DNA from: Siphonodentalium dalli
Lineage: Eukaryota > Mollusca > Scaphopoda > Gadilida > Siphonodentaliidae
Assembly: GCA_032622095.1 (NCBI GenBank)
Contig: CP136064.1
Location: 193,225,948-193,289,947 of the forward strand
Reading direction: 5' to 3'
DNA: 64,000 nt
This document shows, in pieces, positions 60,501 to 64,000 of this stretch. The notes under the pieces were generated by a model. That model had not been told where the DNA came from, searched no databases, and saw only the letters and a program-made list of their open reading frames with translations. A program made the position numbers and the translations under genes. Within the stretch, counting starts at the first letter, position 1; each line of letters begins with the position of its first letter.

Positions 60501-62402
60501 TACGATTAACTATTGAAATATCAGAAGTATAACTTAAGCATATACATATATCTTTACAACAAAATGATAAAATGCAGGTATGATATATACCTTATGTAAA
60601 TTTCCCGTAGTGATAGTCTTTAATACAAGGACGTATCTTCAAGAACGATTAAAAACTGAAGTTGTTATCAGATACAATAATTTTACGAAGATTGTTTGGT
60701 CAGTTTTGATTTCGCGCAGCACGGTGCGCGAATTTAAAACTGAGCGAAAAGTAGTACTGAACGAATTTAAATACGAATAAGGGGTACTTCGATGTAGTTT
60801 AACCGTTAATACATGCACCTGTGCGGTCAAACAAGTCACGCATAAACACAGAGCAGCTTTGTAGTTATAGAGGTACGTCTCACAAAACTCACGCCGAGAT
60901 CTCACGAGCGACAGATGAGAGCGGGGACATGTGTCTATAAAATACATCATACCAATGAACTTCCACTGAATAGACTAGCTTCTCAATAAAATCGCAAAGT
61001 ACCAGCACATAAATGTTCGGAACAATGTAAGCTGCCTGGTGGTCGCGGTGGGATCCATTATGATGCAAAATAGCGAGGGAGGGAGGCATTCTTCGGACCA
61101 GCTAATTGTCGCCTATTGACGAATTGTTACAGAAAGCTTTGTCAAGATTGTTTTATCTCTGCTGTCGAGTTCAAAACATTCAGCTTGAACCAAAATTTGA
61201 GCTCATGCATGCAGAAAATTCATTCACAGCTCGAATCGTAAAACACTTTCCTCAAAGCAAACGGTCGGTATTCGGGGGAGTTGTATTTCTGGTGAATGGG
61301 GATTAATTTCAATAAAACATAAAGCCGTGACAAATCTCAGCGTGACACTGAGCCGCATGAACGTTTACGAGCACGCGTTATGTCGGCGCTCTCACGGTGT
61401 GCCAATTCAATCTCATCCCCGCTTGTAAATTTCTTAAACAAGAGCTGTTTGTTTAAAATGCTGTTCTCATCCCGATGTGACATGTTTAAAGTGACTAATT
61501 CTTCACCCATGCAGATTTACGTTTTTATTACGAACACTTTACATACGAGAAGAATGCCCGTATCTATAGTGTATACATCATAGAATGGTACTGGATAGAA
61601 AAAGTAAAAACAAAAAACAGAAAACGGCCAGATGTCAGAAAATTCTATAACACAACCCCTCAAACACAAAATTATGAATGTATCGATGAGGAATGCACAA
61701 ATCCAATTTATAGTTAGGGATATGACCAGCGGCGCTACCAATTACTTTGTCGCAGATCAGTACGTTTAGATAGAACATACGTGTAATGAACACTTTGGCT
61801 CTCTGGTATGTCCCTGTCGTATAGTAGTAATGTGGTGATATTTTGATTCCCACGTAAACATTCTCTAAATTTTAAGATGCCCCCAATACCGTCACGTTTT
61901 CGTTTCTGCGAGATGAATTTGTATTTGTTCAGATACTGAACGGAAATGATTATTTACAAGTAATCATATGTTTAATACATTTACTTCGATATTTGAGGAA
62001 GACCTTACTACGTATCGGATATATGTGGTTTGTTTTTAACTGACGACAATCCCTATACTTTCAGAAACAAGAAAAGGTCGGAAAAAACGGAGACGAAGAA
62101 AGTTCAAATTTATCCCGGCAAACCCGCGACATAAGCGGCCAGGAAAACGGGATCTTGTGTATTATGAGCAGTCCCCTAACTTTTGTGATCCAGACAGTTC
62201 AATAGGATTCAAGGGGACGAAGGGCCGCGAGTGTAACGACACTTCGATAGGAATAGACGGCTGTGACTTGTTGTGTTGTGGTCGGGGCTTCAGTACGGAA
62301 AGCTATATATCCAGGGAGAGGTGTAACTGCACGTTCCATTGGTGTTGCCATGTGGAATGTCAGACGTGTACGGTGACGAAAGTCAGGCATACGTGCCGCT
62401 GA
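23091..62402 (+). CDS. Wnt1: Wnt1 / wingless orthologue, complete gene of six coding exons
   Basis: The gene encodes a secreted, lipid-modified Wnt ligand that signals through Frizzled and LRP5/6. The coding exons are join(23091..23179, 39975..40231, 57721..57992, 58845..58995, 59408..59446, 62065..62402): 1146 nt, 381 residues plus stop, against 370 in human WNT1. All five introns are GT-AG and the frame is open across every junction. Seen in the protein: a hydrophobic signal peptide at about residues 1-19, a tryptophan pair at 29-30, WNCPT in exon 2, GCSEG and GGCSDN in exon 3, [10 protein letters not shown] with the expected palmitoleoylated Ser222 in exon 4, and [11 protein letters not shown] plus [11 protein letters not shown] in exon 6. 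The mature part has 22 cysteines. The RWW start and the exon 2-4 motifs place it in the Wnt1 subfamily rather than another Wnt. The odd feature is the basic linker at residues 272-284. Introns 1 and 2 are each about 17 kb. Confidence 0.97.
23157..23166 (+). promoter_or_regulatory. TCF/LEF consensus site (AGATCAAAGG), second copy inside exon 1
   Basis: Identical to the site at 23000-23009 and in the same orientation. It overlaps codons for Arg-Ser-Lys of the Wnt1 N-terminus, so coding constraint could also explain it. Confidence 0.4.
25421..25635 (-). mobile_element. TTAA MITE, solitary copy
   Basis: Begins TTAACACTTTATATACTA and ends GGAAAGGGTTAA. It shares GTCGTTTGTTGAACATATTA, ATTTCCCACC and the CTGTCGTCTCCTCAT block with the other copies, in the orientation seen at 53125-53378. 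Confidence 0.7.
27429..27958. mobile_element. TTAA-bounded non-autonomous element, copy 2 (530 bases)
   Basis: Ends TTAAAGATACGGGCGGCG and CGCCGTCCGTGCCTTTAA are inverted repeats. It is colinear with 18924-19435 and contains two AAAGAGCGTT motifs (27662, 27704). Non-coding. Confidence 0.75.
28291..28367 (-). ncRNA. tRNA-like sequence (tRNA pseudogene or SINE head)
   Basis: On the minus strand, 77 bases resemble a tRNA. TAGCTCAATGGAGA fits the internal promoter A box (D-arm) and GATTCGATACC approximates the B box (T-arm GGTTCGAATCC) at tRNA-like spacing. The acceptor and T stems pair poorly, so an active tRNA is unlikely. A SINE body downstream is possible but was not delimited. Confidence 0.4.
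28682..28995. mobile_element. MITE with about 22-base inverted ends (314 bases)
   Basis: The ends TAGAGACCTTTCGCAAAATC and GATTTTGCGAAAGGTCTCTA are perfect inverted repeats; TTACGGATA and TATCCGTAA extend the match. TA at both edges fits a TA target site. An internal palindrome (TTATCCGTGT ... ACACGGATAA, about 28793-28820) sits near the left third. The antisense 96-codon frame inside it is not recognised. Confidence 0.75.
29175..29473 (+). repeat. Interspersed repeat family A, diverged copy
   Basis: Shares TTTTCACTGTGGCCCGC, CCGGAATAACG, GAATAAAATAAGTCCAATGTG and CACGATATGTTG in family order; the first half is more diverged. Confidence 0.6.
30041..30402 (+). repeat. Interspersed repeat family A, copy 2
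   Basis: Begins GCCCGTTCTG and ends GATGATATATTGGG. It aligns along its whole length with 508-837 and 42449-42804. Confidence 0.8.
31277..31574 (+). repeat. Pair of identical 51-base direct repeats, 247 bases apart
   Basis: 31277-31327 and 31524-31574 are identical (both contain GTTAAAGGCGACTATACTTG). The spacing DNA is AT-rich and non-coding. Confidence 0.85.
31817..32297 (+). mobile_element. TTAA MITE, enlarged copy (481 bases)
   Basis: The ends TTAACCATTTCTGT and AGTATAGAATTGATTAA and the internal AAGCAGACGACAGACAAAT match the family, but about 230 extra bases sit in the middle (around 31980-32210), including a 70-codon open frame of no known kind. Confidence 0.65.
33549..33606. promoter_or_regulatory. 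CRE palindrome flanked by a perfect 11-base inverted repeat
   Basis: TGACGTCA at 33567-33574 is a perfect cAMP-response-element palindrome. It is enclosed by AACCGGACAGC (33549-33559) and GCTGTCCGGTT (33596-33606). It sits in a local GC-richer island (about 33520-33780) in intron 1. Function is inferred from motif only. Confidence 0.35.
33862..34697 (-). repeat. Interspersed repeat family A, copy split by a foldback insertion
   Basis: 33862-34168 and 34635-34697 together make one family A copy of about 370 bases in reverse orientation (AACATATCGTCG at one end, CGGGAATAGACTG at the other; ATGGCGCGGGTCGCTATGAAAACAC inside, quoted in part). The gap is filled exactly by the palindromic element at 34169-34634. 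Confidence 0.75.
34169..34634. mobile_element. Nested foldback element, large copy (466 bases)
   Basis: The terminal arms of about 120 bases are inverted (ATATGTGACCCGCCATATCA and TGATATGGCGGGTCACATAT). Each arm contains its own near-perfect palindrome, CCAATGCATTCTCTTATATA ... TATATAAGAGAATGCATTGG, centred on a GTCGACCATAGGTCGCC-type core. The central 220 bases are AT-rich and non-coding. Confidence 0.85.
34700..39629. other. Intronic DNA with no recognised gene or element
   Basis: AT-rich. A segment at 37692-37800 (TTCACACACTGGCAAA ... AACTACAATTTTTCCAGCTG) resembles one at 54139-54232, a low-copy repeat. AACGCTCTTT at 38498 is the reverse of the recurring AAAGAGCGTT motif. Confidence 0.4.
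39630..39745 (+). mobile_element. Single arm of the 6561-6765 hairpin element
   Basis: GAGAGCTTTCCGATGAATGG, CAAGCCATATTTCCGACTAA and ATCCTGAAAAGTTACCCATA follow the right arm of the 6.6-kb hairpin, with no left arm next to it. It ends 230 bases before Wnt1 exon 2. Confidence 0.75.
39975..40231 (+). CDS. Wnt1: Wnt1 exon 2: N-terminal Wnt domain
   Basis: Encodes the rest of Trp30, residues 31-115 and the first base of Gly116. It is preceded by a T-rich acceptor (TTTTTCAG) and followed by the donor GTTAGT at 40232. Key residues are KRQRRL (a basic block at the start of the Wnt fold), the first two conserved cysteines in NECKYQF and RRWNCPT, a possible N-glycosylation sequon NES just after, and the FGKIL segment. 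The intron after it is phase 1, as in human WNT1. Confidence 0.97.
42449..42804 (+). repeat. Interspersed repeat family A, copy 3
   Basis: Begins GTCTGTTCTCTC and ends GAGGATATGTTGGG; colinear with copies 1 and 2 (TTTTCACTGTAGCCCGCGCC inside). Confidence 0.8.
44584..44710 (+). repeat. Short tandem duplication, about 60-base unit
   Basis: Two units (TTGTTGCGGGTCATATACTA and GTTGTGCGGGTTGTATACTA starts) and the beginning of a third (GTTGTGGGTGGTGT). Non-coding. Confidence 0.7.
45100..47910 (-). pseudogene. Decayed LINE ORF2: endonuclease, reverse transcriptase and C-terminal domain
   Basis: Antisense to Wnt1 within intron 2. Reading 47910 to 45100 there are, in order: an APE-type endonuclease start ([54 protein letters not shown]) at 47910-47323; a linker ([23 protein letters not shown]) at 47119-46774; a reverse transcriptase start ([42 protein letters not shown]) at 46721-46410; [17 protein letters not shown] at 46180-46130; IYINDLPE and FADNTK, the degraded YADD box, at about 45970-45890; and a C-terminal segment ([18 protein letters not shown]) at 45415-45116. 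Several frameshifts and the second catalytic Asp changed to Asn make it dead. It resembles CR1/L2-type LINEs. Confidence 0.9.
47905..48910. repeat. GC-rich satellite: two large units (562 and 444 bases) with 122-base subunits
   Basis: Unit 1 is 47905-48466 and unit 2 is 48467-48910. Both start TCTCATATATATTTTGAAGA followed by (TCTG)n, and end CGGGCTCATCGGCTAG. Unit 1 has one extra 122-base subunit. Each subunit carries CGCGCATGCGCA, five copies in all. Two short copies of TTGAATAGCCCGGACAACGT end each unit. A diverged third start is at 48911. Open frames on both strands come from the repeat. Confidence 0.9.
48911..49130. repeat. Diverged third satellite unit with (TTTG)n
   Basis: Begins TCTATTATATATTTTGGAAG, then (GTTT)n at about 48932-48956, then a sequence following the satellite layout (TCGATGAACTCGAAAAC, CGACGAAAATTGGCATGTG) but no CGCGCATGCGCA. 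Confidence 0.65.
49640..50264 (-). pseudogene. Decayed LINE ORF1 with PHD-like zinc finger
   Basis: Minus-strand fragments in order: [20 protein letters not shown] and [10 protein letters not shown] (50110-50010), the first half of a PHD-type finger as found in ORF1 of CR1/L2-like LINEs; [15 protein letters not shown] (about 49950); then a helical segment [20 protein letters not shown]; then, after a frameshift, [20 protein letters not shown] (about 49700-49650), likely a coiled coil. It is in the same orientation as the ORF2 remnant and upstream of it, so both belong to one insertion, split by the satellite. Ends are not fixed. Confidence 0.7.
51117..51366 (-). mobile_element. TTAA MITE, copy (250 bases)
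   Basis: Bounded by TTAACCCTTTCTGTAC and AGAAATGGTTAA. It contains ATACTCATCGATGAGTA, GTCTGCTGTCTGCTG and GAATATTAAACCATTCCAAT. Non-coding. Confidence 0.8.
51376..51497 (+). repeat. (CT)n microsatellite, about 120 bases
   Basis: CT dinucleotides with few interruptions, starting 10 bases after the MITE at 51117-51366. Confidence 0.95.
51970..52208 (-). mobile_element. TTAA MITE, copy with decayed right end
   Basis: Begins TTAACACATTCTATACTAAA and ends AGAGAAAGGGTTGT, where TTAA has become TTGT. Internal GATAATAAGTTCAACAAACC and TGTCGTCTGCTCATTTTTCC match the family. Confidence 0.75.
52616..52847. mobile_element. Nested foldback element, small copy (232 bases)
   Basis: The ends GCCCTGTGCC and GGCACAGGGC are perfect inverted repeats. 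Each arm is itself a palindrome (CCAATGCATTCTC ... GAGAATGCATTGG), as at 34169-34634. It lacks the outer 45-base arms of that copy, and the centre is only about 80 AT-rich bases. Confidence 0.85.
53125..53378 (-). mobile_element. TTAA MITE, copy (254 bases)
   Basis: Bounded by TTAACTCTTTCTGTAATAAA and TAAAGGTTTAA. It contains GGTCGTTTGTTGAACTTATT and ATTTCCCACCAGTGAATATT. Confidence 0.8.
55140..55377 (+). mobile_element. TTAA MITE, reference copy (238 bases)
   Basis: Bounded by TTAACCCTGTCTATACTAAA and TTTAGTACAGAAAACGTTAA, which are inverted repeats. TTAA at each end followed by CCCT is the pattern of piggyBac-type ends. Non-coding. Confidence 0.8.
56755..57072. mobile_element. MITE with about 24-base inverted ends (318 bases)
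   Basis: The ends GGGTGTATTCGAATCGGCGT and AAGAACAGGGATCCGAATAC (followed by ACCC) are imperfect inverted repeats. No open frame of note. The superfamily is not assigned. Confidence 0.65.
57229..57344 (-). mobile_element. TTAA MITE, truncated copy
   Basis: Only the half with CGTCTGCTCATTTTTCCTGA, GTAGACCATTCCAATGTATA and AAAGAAAGGGTTAA remains. It ends 377 bases before Wnt1 exon 3. Confidence 0.75.
57721..57992 (+). CDS. Wnt1: Wnt1 exon 3: central Wnt domain
   Basis: Encodes Gly116 (completed) to Met206. The acceptor is TATTTCACAG and the donor GTGAGT begins at 57993 (phase 0, as in human WNT1). The exon opens with the conserved [10 protein letters not shown] segment and SVARGCSEG, then has CTCD, the WEWGGCSDN block and the FVDVVEKG helix, ending in HNNEAGRM. 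It contributes four cysteines. No stop occurs in frame and both junctions keep the reading frame. Confidence 0.97.
57993..58844 (+). other. Wnt1 intron 3 (852 bases)
   Basis: A phase-0 intron, GTGAGT to CCACAG. No repeat or gene seen in it. Confidence 0.93.
58845..58995 (+). CDS. Wnt1: Wnt1 exon 4: acylation hairpin
   Basis: Encodes residues 207-256 and one base of Gly257. The acceptor is TTTCTATCCACAG and the donor GTAGGT begins at 58996. It carries [11 protein letters not shown], the Wnt thumb loop whose serine (Ser222 here) is palmitoleoylated by Porcupine for Frizzled binding. It continues with IKTCWM, the [13 protein letters not shown] helix and KVLPG. In human WNT1 the equivalent exon runs on to the stop codon. 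Here it is cut short by an additional phase-1 intron. Confidence 0.96.
58996..59407 (+). other. Wnt1 intron 4 (412 bases)
   Basis: A phase-1 intron, GTAGGT to TTGCAG. It has no counterpart in human WNT1, whose last exon is continuous here. Confidence 0.85.
59408..59446 (+). CDS. Wnt1: Wnt1 exon 5: 39-nt symmetric microexon in the linker
   Basis: Thirteen codons' worth of sequence ([13 protein letters not shown] plus one base of Lys270) between acceptor TTATGTTGCAG and donor GTAAGT at 59447. Both flanking introns are phase 1 and the length is a multiple of three, so skipping it keeps the frame. An alternative donor, GTACGA at 59438, would give a 30-nt version that also keeps the frame. The call rests on the splice signals and on the way it joins exons 4 and 6. 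A direct exon 4 to exon 6 splice would also be in frame, so inclusion is likely but not proven. Confidence 0.8.
59447..62064 (+). other. Wnt1 intron 5 (2.6 kb)
   Basis: A phase-1 intron, GTAAGT to TTTCAG, also absent from human WNT1. Two related short segments near 60137 and 60730 (AATTTAAAACTSAGCGAAA, where S is C or G) form a direct repeat. Nothing else is recognised. Confidence 0.82.
62065..62402 (+). CDS. Wnt1: Wnt1 exon 6: basic linker and C-terminal cysteine-rich domain
   Basis: Completes Lys270 and encodes residues 271-381, then TGA at 62400-62402. The acceptor is ATACTTTCAG. Residues 272-284 are basic at 11 of 13 positions ([13 protein letters not shown]), a stretch human WNT1 lacks at this point. 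It is followed by [12 protein letters not shown], the usual entry to the C-terminal domain. Twelve cysteines follow, including [11 protein letters not shown] and [11 protein letters not shown], the finger that contacts Frizzled and LRP6. Sequons at NDT and NCT are possible N-glycosylation sites. The end at HTCR matches the family's usual C-terminus. Confidence 0.97.
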
Positions 62403-63000
62403 GATGTGACGTCGTGAAGTCGTGCTTACTTCCCAACCCCGTAACGACCGAACACGATAGATCACGGTGCGTTTCGTGGACTAGTTGTGTCGATGTATCC
62501 GTGATTTGAACGACTGCGCTAAACCGAGATTTGGTAAAATGTTAAAACACAGTTCACCTAAGTTCGGTGAATGTGCCTAGAACGAAACAATAACCACCAA
62601 ATTTCATATATTTTAAAAAGTGGTCGAAGATAAGGTTCTTCCATGATTTCATGTGCTTGATATCTCGGTGAGTTAACGTTACACAACACGCGCAGAATCA
62701 ACAATGTTCACCAGTGACGACGAAAACAAGCGGAGAAGTCGCAAATACTTAAGGAATTTCCATGACACCAGTACTGACCGCTTCGTGATTTAGGGAGAAG
62801 TAATGAAATATGTGGAACGTTCTTCGGTGATTTGTTGATTCTGTGAATTTACGGAGGTGGATGTTTGGTCGTAGACTTAAGCGGGATCAAGGGACGCAAT
62901 ACTGTCTCTGGATATTTCCATAAAAGGCATCACGACCAGGAATCGCTTGACCTCATTTTGTAATTAAAATGGCGGATTTTGAAAACAATATATAGAAAAA
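62403..63000 (+). other. Probable Wnt1 3' UTR
   Basis: Sequence from the stop codon to the AATAAA at 62999. No further open frame on this strand. Assignment is by position. Confidence 0.5.
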
Positions 63001-63004
63001 TAAA
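62999..63004 (+). terminator. Candidate polyadenylation signal of Wnt1
   Basis: AATAAA about 600 bases after the stop codon. It is the first canonical signal I found in the downstream region, giving a 3' UTR of roughly 0.6 kb. The cleavage site cannot be seen directly. Confidence 0.45.
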
Positions 63005-63082
63005 ACGATTTTGTTTCTTGTATGCCCATGTCACAGTAATTTTAACGCGGTGAGCATATGACGAATTATATTCCAAACAATT

Positions 63083-63520
63083 TTATACCTGATATATGCC
63101 GAAATAGTCACTAGTTTTCCAGTAATTTTCTCTAAAATTCTTGCCTAAGTTTCCAATCCAATGATCTTTTGGTGATAATGTATGATATACTTTCAGCACA
63201 AATGTGGTATCAACATGTTCGGATATCATTGACCATATGCGCATCGTCATAAAATAACTTTCCCATGGACTTTCTAATAGTTTTACTACGTTTTCTCTAT
63301 ATTTGTTCAAAATCCGCAGTAACTATTTCAACTTCAGACCATACGATTCCTGACCGTGGACATTTAGGTTGCTTGAATTGTGATACGTGACGAACAAGTG
63401 TCGCAAAAATGGTTGTGAATGATGTTTATGTATATATTTATGATATACATGTAACAGCGTTATATTCATGTGGTATAACAACGTTATCGCTTTATATATA
63501 AAAAGAAATGCGTCCACCAA
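63083..63520 (-). other. Unexplained antisense reading frame, 146 codons with one TAG
   Basis: From 63520 down to 63083 one minus-strand frame is open except for a single TAG at 63325-63323. The second part runs through NKYRENVVKLLESPWESYF and SEHVDTTFVLKVYHTLSPKD. A separate open frame in another phase lies just upstream at 63681-63484. I recognise no family. It could be a broken coding exon, a decayed element ORF, or chance in AT-rich DNA. Confidence 0.25.
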
Positions 63521-64000
63521 TGTTCTTTTTTATAGATTTGTGTCGCACTAAGCCATATGTTGGTGATTTTTATAGATAATATAGGGATACAGGGTGCATT
63601 CTTTGACGAATGTATATAATTAGCTTCTACCTCTTCGACTAAGAATTTCCAATTGGTTGTGAAATATAAAGGTAGAACCAAACCACTCTTTTAGCTACCA
63701 ACAACGAAATTGACACTTTCCATACGGCCCTTCAAAAACATGTATTATGACATTGGTCTTTCTATCCGCCGTTCATTAAATAGCATATCGGTTTACAGCA
63801 GCGTATTTTACAAGAATTACTCCCCTTTGATGAACTGGGAGCTCTCTTTTCGTTTCCGTGTGATAACTTCAGTTAATATGTAATGAATGCAATGAGATTG
63901 TCAAGATGCATCTACCGTATATGTTACATATTACCACTAAATACAGGTAAATTTCAAGTTTGGGTTCCGATAGCCCATTTCATGAGAGTTCTGTGGTTTT

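Overview
The window is eukaryotic: an AT-rich, gene-poor animal locus with long introns, GT-AG splice sites and many interspersed repeats. No bacterial operon structure is visible. Its one confidently identified gene is a complete Wnt1 (wingless orthologue) on the + strand, in six coding exons from the ATG at 23091 to the TGA at 62402. The joined reading frame gives 381 residues with a signal peptide, 22 cysteines in the mature part, the acylation-site motif [10 protein letters not shown] and the Wnt1-type ending FHWCCHV. The three N-terminal introns have the same phases as human WNT1 (2, 1, 0). Two extra introns bracket a 39-nt microexon in the linker before the C-terminal cysteine-rich domain. 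The repeat style, intron size and extended linker suggest a spiralian, most likely a mollusc. This is inference from style, not a species call.

Layout. 1-22370: upstream DNA with no recognised gene. It holds degenerate tandem and inverted repeats (1640-4300), a TIR element (4446-5124), a TAATCGATTA-rich patch, a long hairpin (6561-6765), a minisatellite with higher-order structure (6985-8225), a foldback (9824-10047), a dead LINE (13132-14480), a duplicated block (17207-18875), a TTAA-bounded 0.5-kb element (18924-19435) and a satellite built from a piggyBac-type MITE (19675-21690). 22680-23090: probable promoter and 5' leader with a uORF and a consensus TCF/LEF site; a second exact copy of that site lies in exon 1. 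23180-39974: intron 1 (16.8 kb), with several MITEs, a tRNA-like sequence, a CRE inside a hairpin and a nested foldback insertion. 40232-57720: intron 2 (17.5 kb), with a decayed antisense LINE whose ORF1 and ORF2 remnants are separated by a GC-rich satellite carrying NRF1-type motifs, plus more copies of the MITE families. 57721-62402: the compact 3' part of Wnt1 (exons 3-6). 62403-64000: probable 3' UTR, an AATAAA about 600 bases after the stop, and an unexplained antisense reading frame.

How it fits together. The window appears to be one developmental ligand gene whose large introns have accumulated several families of non-autonomous elements. Two TTAA-bounded families are compatible with piggyBac-type mobilisation, and no autonomous transposase was recognised. 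The points most worth follow-up are the symmetric Wnt1 microexon and its very basic linker, the paired TCF/LEF motifs at the start codon (possible Wnt autoregulation), the MITE-to-satellite conversion, the nested palindromes, and the NRF1-motif satellite inside the LINE. No other Wnt gene is visible in the window, so any Wnt-cluster neighbour lies outside it.
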